Source: an uncultured Prochlorococcus sp. (GTDB lineage Bacteria > Cyanobacteriota > Cyanobacteriia > PCC-6307 > Cyanobiaceae). Taken from it: 64,000 nt of DNA. Under the pieces are notes generated by a model. It was not told where the DNA came from. It saw nothing but the letters and a program-made list of their open reading frames with translations, and did not search any database. Shown piece by piece: positions 9,352-17,640 of the stretch. Numbering within the stretch: position 1 is the first letter of the stretch; each line of letters begins with the position of its first letter. The position numbers and the translations under genes were made by a program. The stretch spans positions 1 to 64,000 of the forward strand of contig CACNCF010000003.1 in the NCBI GenBank assembly GCA_902618795.1. The letters run 5' to 3'.

Positions 9352-10848
9352 TTATGGATGGAAACCAAAAATGGAATTATTTCTTTTTTTAATTTCTTTT
9401 ATGAAGGTACTGTAATTTTCAGAGACTGATAGTTCTGGATAAATTAAATCATTTATTTTTTTCTGAAGATTATGCTTATCGTTTAAAAATAAAACAGATT
9501 TTTCTAGAACCTCAACCATAATTGAAACCGCAGTACTTGCTCCCGGAGACGCTCCCAACAAAGCAGATAATGATCCATCAGATGAATTTACAATCTCAGT
9601 TCCAAATTTTAAAGAACCACCACCTTCAGTTTTTTTAATTATTTGGACTCTTTGACCAGCATTCTTTAAATACCAATCAGAAGGATTAGCTGATGGCATC
9701 ATATTCTTTAAATTCTCAACTCTTGAGTTATGGTTCTTTAATGATTGTGATATAAGGTAATTAATTAAATCGTTGTTCTTGAAACCAACGTCTAACATAG
9801 AAAAAATATTATTCTTTTTAATTGAACTAAATAAGTCAAAGTATGAACTTTGTTTAAGAAATTTCGTTGTAAATCCAGCAAAAGGTCCATATAAAAGAAG
9901 TTTTTTATTATCAATCCATCTGGTGTCTAAATGTGGCACAGACATTGGTGGAGATCCAATATCAGCTCTACCATAAACTTTTGAGTTATGTTTTTCTGTT
10001 AGATCTTTTTTCTCGCAAATAAGCCATTTCCCACTAACAGGAAATCCACCATAACTTTTTGCTTCTGGAATTTTTGATTTTTGTAAATAATTAATTGTTT
10101 TTCCACCAGCACCAAGAAAAACGTAGCCAGTTCTAATTGAAGTTTTTCTACCTTCAGAACTGATTTCTAGTTCCCATTGTTTTTTATCAATTTTCTTTAA
10201 ATCTACTAATTCTGTTTTGTATCTAATTTCAACATTTTTGTTTAAAGAAACTAATGACAAATACTCTTTAGTTAAAGCCTCAAAATTGATATCAGTTCCC
10301 CTACCTATTCTGGTAGCAGCAATTTGAGTAGATGGATTTCTATCTTTTGTTATTAGAGGAGCCCATGATGAAATTTCATCAAAAGATGTAGAAAATTCCA
10401 TATCGATAAATTCAGAATTTTCAGACATTTTCTGAAATCTTTTTTTTAAAAAAGAAATATTATCCTGACCAGAAACAAAGCTAATATGAGGAATAAATTT
10501 TAGAAACTTGTTAATATCAATCTTCCCTGCTTCATACAATGAGGCCCATAAAGACATGGATGTTTCAAAAGAACGATTTATTGAGAGCGCTTTATCTATT
10601 TTTAGATTTCCTTTTTCATCTAAAGGGGTATAGTTTAATTCGCAATTAGCCGCATGTCCTGTACCTGCATTATTAAAAGCACCAGTACTTTCACTTCCTG
10701 GAGCATTTAATTTTTCTATAATAAGAAATTTTATATCTGGTAAAACTTCTGAAATTAGGAGGGCTAAAGTACTACTCATTATCCCTGCTCCTACTAAGAC
10801 TGCATCAAAGTAGCTATTGTCATTAGTGGGATTTTTAGATGAAGTCAC
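9352..10848 (-). CDS. mqo: Malate:quinone oxidoreductase
   Basis: 498 aa FAD-dependent peripheral membrane enzyme oxidising malate to oxaloacetate with transfer of electrons to quinone. The FAD-binding N-terminus ([20 protein letters not shown] type), the [18 protein letters not shown] block and the C-terminal [18 protein letters not shown] block are family-typical. In an organism lacking NAD-malate dehydrogenase this would be the malate oxidation step; that context is inferred from the cyanobacterial setting. Divergent from the nfu gene. Confidence 0.95.
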   Translation of the reverse strand: MTSSKNPTNDNSYFDAVLVGAGIMSSTLALLISEVLPDIKFLIIEKLNAPGSESTGAFNNAGTGHAANCELNYTPLDEKGNLKIDKALSINRSFETSMSLWASLYEAGKIDINKFLKFIPHISFVSGQDNISFLKKRFQKMSENSEFIDMEFSTSFDEISSWAPLITKDRNPSTQIAATRIGRGTDINFEALTKEYLSLVSLNKNVEIRYKTELVDLKKIDKKQWELEISSEGRKTSIRTGYVFLGAGGKTINYLQKSKIPEAKSYGGFPVSGKWLICEKKDLTEKHNSKVYGRADIGSPPMSVPHLDTRWIDNKKLLLYGPFAGFTTKFLKQSSYFDLFSSIKKNNIFSMLDVGFKNNDLINYLISQSLKNHNSRVENLKNMMPSANPSDWYLKNAGQRVQIIKKTEGGGSLKFGTEIVNSSDGSLSALLGASPGASTAVSIMVEVLEKSVLFLNDKHNLQKKINDLIYPELSVSENYSTFIKEIKKRNNSIFGFHP

Positions 10849-10918
10849 AACAGAAAATTATCTTTTTTGCAATTAATCAGATTTCTTTCTAGGCTTATTA
10901 TAAAGTTAATCCAAAATT

Positions 10919-11164
10919 ATGAGTACTGAAACACTCTCTCTGACAAACGAAAATGTAGAAAAAGTCCTTGACGAGCTAAGACCTTTTTTAATTTCTGATG
11001 GAGGTAATGTTGAGATTGCAGAAATAGATGGTCCTATTGTCAAAGTCAGACTTCAAGGAGCATGTGGTAGTTGCCCAAGTAGCACTATGACTCTCAAAAT
11101 GGGTATTGAAAGAAAGTTAAAAGAAATGATTCCTGAAATAAGCGAAGTTGTCCAGGTTTTATAA
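10919..11164 (+). CDS. NifU-like Fe-S scaffold protein (Nfu domain)
   Basis: 81 aa, a single NifU C-terminal (Nfu) domain. The cluster-binding CxxC is in [16 protein letters not shown]. Stand-alone Nfu domains in cyanobacteria deliver Fe-S clusters, including to photosystem I. It is divergent from mqo with a 70 bp intergenic region. Confidence 0.95.
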   Translation: MSTETLSLTNENVEKVLDELRPFLISDGGNVEIAEIDGPIVKVRLQGACGSCPSSTMTLKMGIERKLKEMIPEISEVVQVL

Positions 11165-11186
11165 AAATTTTTAACTGAAATATATT

Positions 11187-11444
11187 TTATTTAGTTTTTA
11201 ATTCCTTCAACAAAGATGATTCCATATCAAGGCAATCAATTGGAAGTCCTTGACCAATAGCGATTAAAAGAGGTGCAAGAATTCCTAAAGTAAAAACTAA
11301 ATTTGATTGGCTTACATCATATTTACTCAAAGTAAAAGTTATCAAATAAATAATTGAAAAATAAGCATGTAGTGAAAAAAATTCTTTTGGCTTTAATACT
11401 GGCCATCTTAAAGTATTTCCCAAGAAATATAAAAAACCTGTCAT
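11187..11444 (-). CDS. Small membrane protein (85 aa), cyanobacterial hypothetical
   Basis: Starts MTGFLYFLGNTLRWPVLKPK and contains two hydrophobic stretches (ACYF..IIYLITFTL region and LVFTLGILAPLLIAIGQGLP), so probably two transmembrane helices, with a short soluble C-terminus ending KELKTK. No recognised family. It converges with nfu (22 bp gap). Confidence 0.65.
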   Translation of the reverse strand: MTGFLYFLGNTLRWPVLKPKEFFSLHAYFSIIYLITFTLSKYDVSQSNLVFTLGILAPLLIAIGQGLPIDCLDMESSLLKELKTK

Positions 11445-11594
11445 AAATAAATAGTTACATGAAGATTAAACCAAATATAAACATAAACCTTTTTAGAGAC
11501 TATTTATAAATAAATTTACCTAAGATAATAATTAAAAAAACATTAAATCTTCGTTTCTATTTGTAAAAGCTAGACATGCAGCTAAAAATACGCT

Positions 11595-11600
11595 TATAAT
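11595..11600 (+). promoter_or_regulatory. Candidate -10 box of the riboswitch/DUF4278 transcript
   Basis: TATAAT hexamer 25 bp before the riboswitch P1 stem, giving a predicted transcript start near 11606-11608 that would include the entire aptamer. No clear -35 box is visible, as is common in these genomes. Confidence 0.5.
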
Positions 11601-11625
11601 TATTTGGTAGCAATAGCTACTTTTT

Positions 11626-11671
11626 CGTTCACCCTCATTTGAGGGCGCAGTTCGAGTCATACCATGGAACG
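11626..11671 (+). ncRNA. Glutamine riboswitch, Downstream-peptide type
   Basis: Closing stem P1 is CGTTC (11626-11630) with GAACG (11667-11671), five perfect pairs. Inside it, stem CCCTC/GAGGG (11632-11636 with 11641-11645) has an ATTT loop, followed at once by the conserved CGCAGTTCGAGTC segment. This arrangement (CGTTCACCC, hairpin, GGGCGCAG, closing GAACG) is that of the glnA/Downstream-peptide glutamine aptamers known from cyanobacteria. It immediately precedes a small peptide gene, as the motif name implies. A G-rich GGGGGA follows P1 and could be the occluded ribosome-binding site. Published cyanobacterial examples raise expression when glutamine is abundant; the direction here is inferred. 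Confidence 0.85.
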
Positions 11672-11699
11672 GGGGATGGCCGTGTTGTCACATCGAAAC

Positions 11700-11873
11700 A
11701 TGACTACTTTAACTTACAGAGGTAAAAACTACGTTCAAAACAAAGAAGCTGCTAAAAAGCAACTTGTTGAACTTACCTACAGAAGAAACGTATACACCAA
11801 TAGAATGGATGACGCTTCTTCAAGTAATGAAAAAGCAGAATTAAATTATAGAGGTATTAATTACACTAAATAA
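11700..11873 (+). CDS. DUF4278 small protein under glutamine riboswitch control
   Basis: 57 aa from ATG 11700, beginning MTTLTYRGKNYVQNKEAAKK. The LTYRGxxY repeat unit, seen at the N-terminus, in the middle (LTYRRNVY) and at the C-terminus (LNYRGINY), is typical of DUF4278. In-frame ATGs at 11664 and 11676 would add MERGMAVLSHRN, but those bases lie in or just after the riboswitch and are probably conserved as RNA, so 11700 is preferred. A strong terminator follows. The peptide is likely a nitrogen-status effector; its target is unknown. Confidence 0.78.
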   Translation: MTTLTYRGKNYVQNKEAAKKQLVELTYRRNVYTNRMDDASSSNEKAELNYRGINYTK

Positions 11874-11888
11874 TTTAATTAAAAAATT

Positions 11889-11917
11889 AAAAGCCCCTTT
11901 TCAGGGGCTTTTTTTTT
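11889..11917 (+). terminator. Intrinsic terminator after the DUF4278 gene
   Basis: Stem AAAGCCCCT/AGGGGCTTT with loop TTTC and a run of T. Nine base pairs, GC-rich core; one of the clearest terminators in the window. Confidence 0.9.
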
Positions 11918-11949
11918 GGGCTATATTTGTCGAGAGTCCTTTAAAAAAT

Positions 11950-12744
11950 ATGTCTGAAAGTTGCTGTAATACAACCACACCTAATAAAGCATCTAATCAA
12001 TTCGATCATAAAGATGCGATTCAAGAAAGATATGGTTCAGCCGCACTAGAAAAAGAAAGTTGTCTTTGTACACCAGTTGGGTTTAATCCCGTTTTACTTG
12101 AAGCAATTCCTCAAGAGGTTATAGAAAGAGACTATGGATGTGGGGATCCAACTAAATATGTTCAAAAAAATGATATAGTCTTAGATCTTGGAAGTGGTAG
12201 CGGCAAAAATGCTTTTATTTGTGCCCAAATTGTTGGGAAAGAAGGGAAAGTTATTGGAGTTGATCAGAATCCTGATATGCTTTCTTTATCTAGATCAGCC
12301 TCTAAAGAAGTTACAAAAAATATAGGTTTCAACAATACAGAATTTCTAGAAGGTTCAATTGAAAAACTTGATGAATTAGATAAAGATTTAAGTCCATTAA
12401 TTGCCGACAAATCAGTTGATATTATTTTAAGTAATTGCGTTTTAAACTTGGTAAGTCCAGAATCTAGAAATAACCTTCTAAGAAATATAAAAAGAGTTTT
12501 AAACGATAATGGAAGAATTGCAATTAGCGATATTGTCTCTAACAAAAAAGTTCCTTTAAGATTGCAAAATGATCATGATCTATGGACAGGATGTATTAGT
12601 GGAGCATGGTATGAACCAGACTTTATAAGTGACTTTAAAGAACTAGGATTTAAAAATTTAGAATTTGCAGAAAGGAGTGCTGAACCTTGGAAAGTAATTG
12701 AGGATATAGAATTTAGAACAGTAACTTTAGTAGGCAATATTTAA
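11950..12744 (+). CDS. ArsM-like SAM-dependent methyltransferase
   Basis: 264 aa Rossmann methyltransferase. Motif I is VLDLGSGSGKNAFICAQ, then GVDQNPDML, and SNCVLNLVSPE follows. Cysteines occur at residues 5, 6, 38, 40 and 64, in the SNC motif, and in TGCISGAW. Paired cysteines of this kind are typical of arsenite methyltransferases that bind As(III). The N-terminal RYGSAALEKESCLC is like the wider ArsM-related group. Substrate is not proven; selenium or another thiophile is possible. It precedes a class V aminotransferase-fold gene by 36 bp on the same strand, so they are probably co-transcribed. Confidence 0.7.
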   Translation: MSESCCNTTTPNKASNQFDHKDAIQERYGSAALEKESCLCTPVGFNPVLLEAIPQEVIERDYGCGDPTKYVQKNDIVLDLGSGSGKNAFICAQIVGKEGKVIGVDQNPDMLSLSRSASKEVTKNIGFNNTEFLEGSIEKLDELDKDLSPLIADKSVDIILSNCVLNLVSPESRNNLLRNIKRVLNDNGRIAISDIVSNKKVPLRLQNDHDLWTGCISGAWYEPDFISDFKELGFKNLEFAERSAEPWKVIEDIEFRTVTLVGNI

Positions 12745-12780
12745 AAAATTCAAGAGTTTAAAAATATAACTTAAATTTCC

Positions 12781-13956
12781 ATGAGAAATAATCTAAGAGA
12801 TCAAATACCAGCATTAAAAAATAAGTATTATTTCAACTACGGCGGTCAAGGACCATTACCAAAATCTTCTCTAGACGCGATAGTTAAAACTTGGGAAATT
12901 ATCCAAGATTTAGGACCATTTACCAATGATATGTGGCCTTTTATTTATAAAGAGATATTAACCACAAAAAGAATCATTGCGCAAAAATTAGGTGTCAATT
13001 CAAAGAATATAGCTTTTACTGAAAATATCTCTTCGGGTATGATTTTGCCCTTTTGGGGAATAAAAGTAGAAGAGGGAGAAGAGTTGTTAATAAGTGACTG
13101 TGAACATCCTGGAGTAGTGGCTGCAAGTAGAGAATTTTGCAGAAGAAATAAATTAATATTCAAAATTTTGCCAATCCAAAAAATTAAAAATCTAAACGAC
13201 AATAATATAATTTTAGAGATTTTGAAAACTCTAAATAGTAAGACTAAGATCCTAATTATTTCTCATATCTTATGGAACTTTGGATATAAAATTCCTTTAA
13301 AACAAATTTCTATCGAATTAAAAAATAATCGAGAAGATTCTTATTTACTTGTTGATGGTGCTCAAACCTTTGGGCACATAAATATTGAAAAAGAAGTTTT
13401 TTATTGTGATTTATATTCAATAACTTCTCATAAATGGGCATGTGGACCAGAAGGACTTGGAGCCATTTATGTCTCAGATAGATTTATTCATGAAACAGAT
13501 CCAACAATAATTGGTTGGAAATCATTAAAAAAAGAACAAGGCATTTATGAGCCTTCAGATAATCTTTTTCATGATGATGCAAGGAAATTTGAAATAGCTA
13601 CCTCTTGTATTCCTTTACTTGCTGGGCTCCGGAATTCTTTAGATCTTTTGGATAAAGACTGCCATGAAAAAGAAAAAAACAAAAATATCAAAAAATTAAG
13701 TGGAAAACTTTGGGATGAATTAAATCAATCAAAGGGTGTTGAATTAGTTTTAGAAAAAAAATATTTAAATGGGATTGTTAGTTTTAATATCGCAACTATT
13801 AAAGATAAGGATAAATATGTAAAGAAACTTGGAGAAAAGAAAATTTGGATTAGAGTTTTAGAAGATCCAAAATGGTTTAGAGCATGCGTACATCAAATGA
13901 CTACAGAAGCTGAGATTGATTTACTTGCTAGAGAAATTAAAAAAATATTGACTTAA
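12781..13956 (+). CDS. Class V aminotransferase-fold PLP enzyme, cysteine/cystine lyase (C-DES)-like
   Basis: 391 aa. It opens with a YFNYGGQGPLPKSS segment, which I associate with cyanobacterial L-cysteine/cystine C-S lyase (C-DES) and its relatives. The PLP lysine is in SITSHKWACGPEGLG, and LLVDGAQTFGH supplies the PLP aspartate. A cysteine desulfurase (SufS/IscS-like) role is the main alternative, but the mobile Cys loop of those enzymes is not obvious. It directly follows the ArsM-like methyltransferase. Fold secure; reaction uncertain. Confidence 0.75.
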   Translation: MRNNLRDQIPALKNKYYFNYGGQGPLPKSSLDAIVKTWEIIQDLGPFTNDMWPFIYKEILTTKRIIAQKLGVNSKNIAFTENISSGMILPFWGIKVEEGEELLISDCEHPGVVAASREFCRRNKLIFKILPIQKIKNLNDNNIILEILKTLNSKTKILIISHILWNFGYKIPLKQISIELKNNREDSYLLVDGAQTFGHINIEKEVFYCDLYSITSHKWACGPEGLGAIYVSDRFIHETDPTIIGWKSLKKEQGIYEPSDNLFHDDARKFEIATSCIPLLAGLRNSLDLLDKDCHEKEKNKNIKKLSGKLWDELNQSKGVELVLEKKYLNGIVSFNIATIKDKDKYVKKLGEKKIWIRVLEDPKWFRACVHQMTTEAEIDLLAREIKKILT

Positions 13957-13984
13957 AGATCTATTGATATAAAAAAAATTTAGT

Positions 13985-14689
13985 TTACCAAGGTATCTCC
14001 GAATTGTCCCATGCAATAAATTTTCCTGTAGATTCTGGTGATTGATTTTTAATAATATTTATCAGGAATTGGGAGGATTTTTCTTTACTAAATAATTTAT
14101 GTTCTGGAACAAATTTATGAAAAGGTCTAGATAAATCAGTATCTACTGTTCCTGGATGAAGCAATGTGATAGCAGCCTTTGGGAAACGTCTAGCCCATTC
14201 AATACTTAAAGATTTAAAAAACTGATTTTGCGCAGATTTTGCAGCTCTATATGAATACCAACCTCCAGTTTGATTATCTCCAATGCTACCAACTCTTGCA
14301 CTTATACTTGCAAAATTAAAATCGCAATCTTTTGGTATAAATTCTTCAATCGCTTTAGCTAATAAAATAGGAGAAAAGGCATTTATTGAAAAACTTTCCA
14401 TCATATTCTTTTTATCAAGATGTTGTAATCTTTTTTCCGGTTGAAGAGAATCACTATGAAGTCTACCTGTAGCATTAATAACTAGCCTTAATTTTGAAGG
14501 ATGATTTGATATTTTATTTTTCAACTGCAAAAGGGATTGAGAATCCTCTATATCTAATTCCCAAAAAGGATTAAATTCACTTTTTCTTCCACACAAAACA
14601 ACATCTAAATCTTTTTCACTTTCATTCAGATCTTTAGCTAGTTGTGTTCCAATTCCACCTGCGCCTACAACTAAGGCTAAGCCTTTCAT
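13985..14689 (-). CDS. Short-chain dehydrogenase/reductase (SDR)
   Basis: 234 aa NAD(P)-dependent SDR. The dinucleotide-binding glycines are in LVVGAGGIGTQLAKDL. The catalytic tetrad region reads NFASISARVGS ... WYSYRAAKSAQNQFF, with Ser, Tyr and Lys in the YxxxK spacing. The C-terminal LHPGTVDTDLSRPF is typical of the CsgA-like SDR group. Substrate unknown. It converges with the PLP-enzyme gene and lies downstream of murE on the same strand. Confidence 0.88.
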   Translation of the reverse strand: MKGLALVVGAGGIGTQLAKDLNESEKDLDVVLCGRKSEFNPFWELDIEDSQSLLQLKNKISNHPSKLRLVINATGRLHSDSLQPEKRLQHLDKKNMMESFSINAFSPILLAKAIEEFIPKDCDFNFASISARVGSIGDNQTGGWYSYRAAKSAQNQFFKSLSIEWARRFPKAAITLLHPGTVDTDLSRPFHKFVPEHKLFSKEKSSQFLINIIKNQSPESTGKFIAWDNSEIPW

Positions 14690-14770
14690 TTTATTAAAAA
14701 TAACTCCATTGATTCTAAGAAACTTTTCTTGTGATTTGCGTAAAAATCTTTCTTATTTGATTAGGAAATT

Positions 14771-16306
14771 TTATTGAGATTTATTTTTTTCTTTTAATAA
14801 TTTATAAGCTATTTTTCTATCATCAAAATTAATAACTTTATCATTGAGAATTTGGTAGTCTTCATGTCCTTTTCCTGCAATTAAAATAATATCTTTTTTA
14901 TTGGCAAATTTAATAGATTCATTTATTGCTTTAAATCTATCAATTTCAATTCTTATTTTGTCTCTTTTTTTTATACCCATCAAAATATCATTCACTATCT
15001 TTTGGGGTTCTTCTGATCTTGGATTATCTGAAGTTATAAAAAGTTGATCAGACAACTCTTCAGCTATTGATCCCATCAAAGGCCTTTTACTACGATCACG
15101 ATCTCCGCCACAGCCAAAAACTGTTATTAGTTTCCCTTCACAAAGTTTTTTAATTGATTGCAAAACTTTTTTTAATCCATCAGGAGTGTGGGCATAATCA
15201 ACAATTACTGTTGGGAAAGATCTTGAAACGTCACTATCATCAATCTGTATTTTCTCCATTCTCCCAGGAGCACCAGGGAAAGATTGTATTAGCTTTGATA
15301 AATCTTTTAAAGAAAAATTCAGTTTATACAGAATTGTTATTGCTTGAATCGCATTCATTAAATTAAATTCACCAACAAGTGGAACAAACAGTTGAATTTT
15401 TTCCCTAGGTGTATGAAAAATACAAGTGGAACCACTTTCAGTAAATTTTTTATCTGTTACGAAAAAAAAATCATCATTTTCAAATTCACTTTCAGTAATC
15501 TTTGTAGACACTAATGAAGATCTTTTTTTAAGATCAGACGATAATTTAGATATCCAATGGTCATCGTGATTTAATACAGAAATTCCATCCTTTTCTCTTA
15601 AATAAGGTGGGAGAAACAATTTTCTTTTTGTTTGAAAATAAGATTCCATATCTGGGTGATAATCAAGATGATCTTGAGTTAAATTAGTAAAAATAGCCGC
15701 CTCAAATTCGCATCCTGATATCCTCTTTTGAGCAATAGAATGAGAACTTACCTCTAATATCGCGAATTCAGATTCAGCCTCAACAGCAGCATTTAATTTC
15801 TTTTGAAGTTTATCAGCGAAATCAGTTGTATGAGAAGCCACTTCTGAGAAGCCAGGCCATCTATTAAACAAGGTCCCAAATAATGCAGTCTTTTTCCCTA
15901 ATTTTTTTAAAAGATATTCCAATAAGAAAGTAATTGTCGTTTTTCCATTAGTACCAGTAACACCAATAAGTTTAAGTTTTCTTGAAGGCCTATTCCAAAA
16001 CTCAGCGACAATTTGACCAAAAATATAATCTAAATTATCTTCAATAACCAAAATCCTTTCTCGATCAATAGATCCAATTCTCTCTTTTGCAGCAGACCCA
16101 ATAATGGCTGCCTCCGCGCCATTTTCAATTGCCTCAATACAAAATTTTCCTCCATCAACATTTAAACCAGGCATTCCTAAAAATAAAGTTCCTTTTTGTA
16201 CTTCTTTAGAGTTAAAAGAAATATTATTGATTTCATGATCGATTAAATCTAATGAAGGAATAATTCCTACTAAATCTAAAAGTTTATGTAATTTTACAGA
16301 TCTCAT
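14771..16306 (-). CDS. murE: UDP-MurNAc-L-Ala-D-Glu:meso-diaminopimelate ligase MurE
   Basis: Cytoplasmic ATP-dependent peptidoglycan ligase, 511 aa. P-loop GVTGTNGKTTITFLLEY; central-domain DYAHTPDGLKKVL; and DNPRSEEP, the DNPR signature of enzymes that add meso-diaminopimelate rather than lysine. N-terminal uridine-binding domain with SFNSKEVQKGTLF. It is first of a run with a glutaredoxin-like gene and yidD upstream on the same strand (gap 9 bp). Confidence 0.96.
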   Translation of the reverse strand: MRSVKLHKLLDLVGIIPSLDLIDHEINNISFNSKEVQKGTLFLGMPGLNVDGGKFCIEAIENGAEAAIIGSAAKERIGSIDRERILVIEDNLDYIFGQIVAEFWNRPSRKLKLIGVTGTNGKTTITFLLEYLLKKLGKKTALFGTLFNRWPGFSEVASHTTDFADKLQKKLNAAVEAESEFAILEVSSHSIAQKRISGCEFEAAIFTNLTQDHLDYHPDMESYFQTKRKLFLPPYLREKDGISVLNHDDHWISKLSSDLKKRSSLVSTKITESEFENDDFFFVTDKKFTESGSTCIFHTPREKIQLFVPLVGEFNLMNAIQAITILYKLNFSLKDLSKLIQSFPGAPGRMEKIQIDDSDVSRSFPTVIVDYAHTPDGLKKVLQSIKKLCEGKLITVFGCGGDRDRSKRPLMGSIAEELSDQLFITSDNPRSEEPQKIVNDILMGIKKRDKIRIEIDRFKAINESIKFANKKDIILIAGKGHEDYQILNDKVINFDDRKIAYKLLKEKNKSQ

Positions 16307-16315
16307 ATAAAAAAA

Positions 16316-16618
16316 TTATTTCTCCAGAATGGTAATAATATTTTTTTTAAACCAATTCTTTAATTGATCATCTTTTAATCTTGGAGAAATGCGAGGCAAT
16401 TCTATGATCTCCTCAGACCTAATTCTTTCAATAGCAATAACAGGTACTTCATAATCATATTTTTTATATTTATCTTTATATAAATCGACCCTATCAATAT
16501 CAATTTCTTTAAGCTCTTCTAGATTAGGGAATAACTCATTAAGATTTATTTTTGCCAGTTTGTTTTTTAATGAATCACAAAGGCAACATCCCTGCCTAAC
16601 AAAAATAAATATTTTCAT
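16316..16618 (-). CDS. Glutaredoxin-like protein (DUF836 family)
   Basis: 100 aa thioredoxin-fold protein. The redox motif is near the N-terminus in VRQGCCLCDSLKNKL (CxxC). The cis-proline strand YEVPVIAI follows. It is 4 bp downstream of yidD and 9 bp upstream of murE, so probably in the same operon. Disulfide-exchange partner unknown. Confidence 0.88.
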   Translation of the reverse strand: MKIFIFVRQGCCLCDSLKNKLAKINLNELFPNLEELKEIDIDRVDLYKDKYKKYDYEVPVIAIERIRSEEIIELPRISPRLKDDQLKNWFKKNIITILEK

Positions 16619-16622
16619 TCAT

Positions 16623-16859
16623 TTAGTCAGGCACAGGGTCACATCCACAGGGAGTTAAAGGATGACATCTGCTTAATCTTTTTAAAGTTAACCAACCTCC
16701 CTTCCAAGGACCATGTCTAGTTATTGCCTCATATCCATAAGAGCTGCAACTTGGAATAAATCTGCATCTTGGTCCAAAAAAAGGAGAAAACCACTTTTGA
16801 TAAAACGAAATCATAAAAAGAAGTATAGAAGTAATTGATTTATTAATAGTTTTGAACAC
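16623..16859 (-). CDS. yidD: Membrane protein insertion efficiency factor YidD
   Basis: 78 aa. Hydrophobic N-terminus followed by the family block [19 protein letters not shown], then [19 protein letters not shown] and a C-terminal CGCDPVPD. All conserved cysteines are present. YidD assists YidC-dependent membrane insertion. Start at MFKTINKS. Confidence 0.95.
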   Translation of the reverse strand: MFKTINKSITSILLFMISFYQKWFSPFFGPRCRFIPSCSSYGYEAITRHGPWKGGWLTLKRLSRCHPLTPCGCDPVPD

Positions 16860-16954
16860 TTTAATGATGTAAAATAATATTTCCAGTAGTAATTAGTTTA
16901 ATTGAATTTAATCAATTATCCAATTTATTGCAAATTTCTATTTAATTTAAAATT

Positions 16955-17563
16955 ATGTCAAGATACCGCGGCCCCAGATTAAGGGTTACGCGTCGCTTGG
17001 GAGAACTACCAGGTCTCACCAGGAAAGCTTCAAAGAAGTCTAATCCTCCAGGTCAGCACGGCCAAGCCCGTCGCAAGCGATCAGAATATGCAATTCGTCT
17101 AGAAGAAAAGCAGAAACTTAGGTTTAATTATGGAGTTTCTGAAAAACAACTAGTTCGTTATGTAAAAAAAGCTAGAGCTCAAGAAGGATCTACAGGAACT
17201 AACCTACTAAGACTTTTGGAAAACAGACTTGATAATGTTTGTTTTAGATTAGGTTTTGGAGGTACCATTCCAGGCTCAAGACAATTAGTAAATCATGGCC
17301 ATGTAACCGTTAATGGAAAGGTTCTTGATATTGCTGGTTATCAATGCAAATCAGGCGATGTAATCGGAATTAAAGAAAACAAAGCAAGCAAAAAACTTGT
17401 TGAAGGTAATATAGAATTCCCTGGCTTAGCAAATGTTCCACCTCATCTTGATTTAGACAAACCTAAATTAACGGGGAAAATAAATGGGAAATGCGATAGA
17501 GAGTGGGTGGCTCTTGAAATAAACGAACTACTAGTTGTTGAATATTATTCAAGAAAAGTTTAA
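16955..17563 (+). CDS. rpsD: 30S ribosomal protein S4
   Basis: 202 aa, standard length. N-terminus [20 protein letters not shown], followed by the S4 RNA-binding domain ([27 protein letters not shown]). Divergent from yidD. Codon use is less AT-extreme than its neighbours, as expected for a highly expressed gene. Followed by a hairpin terminator. Confidence 0.98.
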   Translation: MSRYRGPRLRVTRRLGELPGLTRKASKKSNPPGQHGQARRKRSEYAIRLEEKQKLRFNYGVSEKQLVRYVKKARAQEGSTGTNLLRLLENRLDNVCFRLGFGGTIPGSRQLVNHGHVTVNGKVLDIAGYQCKSGDVIGIKENKASKKLVEGNIEFPGLANVPPHLDLDKPKLTGKINGKCDREWVALEINELLVVEYYSRKV

Positions 17564-17583
17564 TACTACTTTTCTTTGGATTA

Positions 17584-17617
17584 TTAAATCTCTCATTAAA
17601 AAAAATGAGAGATTTAA
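17584..17617 (+). terminator. AT-rich hairpin terminator after rpsD
   Basis: Perfect 14-bp stem TTAAATCTCTCATT/AATGAGAGATTTAA around an A-rich loop, with T-rich flank downstream. GC content is low but the stem is long, and its position between two + strand genes fits a terminator. Confidence 0.65.
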
Positions 17618-17640
17618 TTTAATTCTTATTTTTAAAAATA

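Noticed and set aside
11563-11576. Possible NtcA box (GTA-N8-TAC) before the riboswitch gene
   Set aside because: The right half reads ACA instead of TAC and the distance to the -10 box is shorter than usual, so I do not claim an NtcA site.
11664-11699. N-terminal extension MERGMAVLSHRN of the DUF4278 peptide
   Set aside because: These bases overlap the riboswitch and its ribosome-binding region; they are more likely kept as RNA than as protein.
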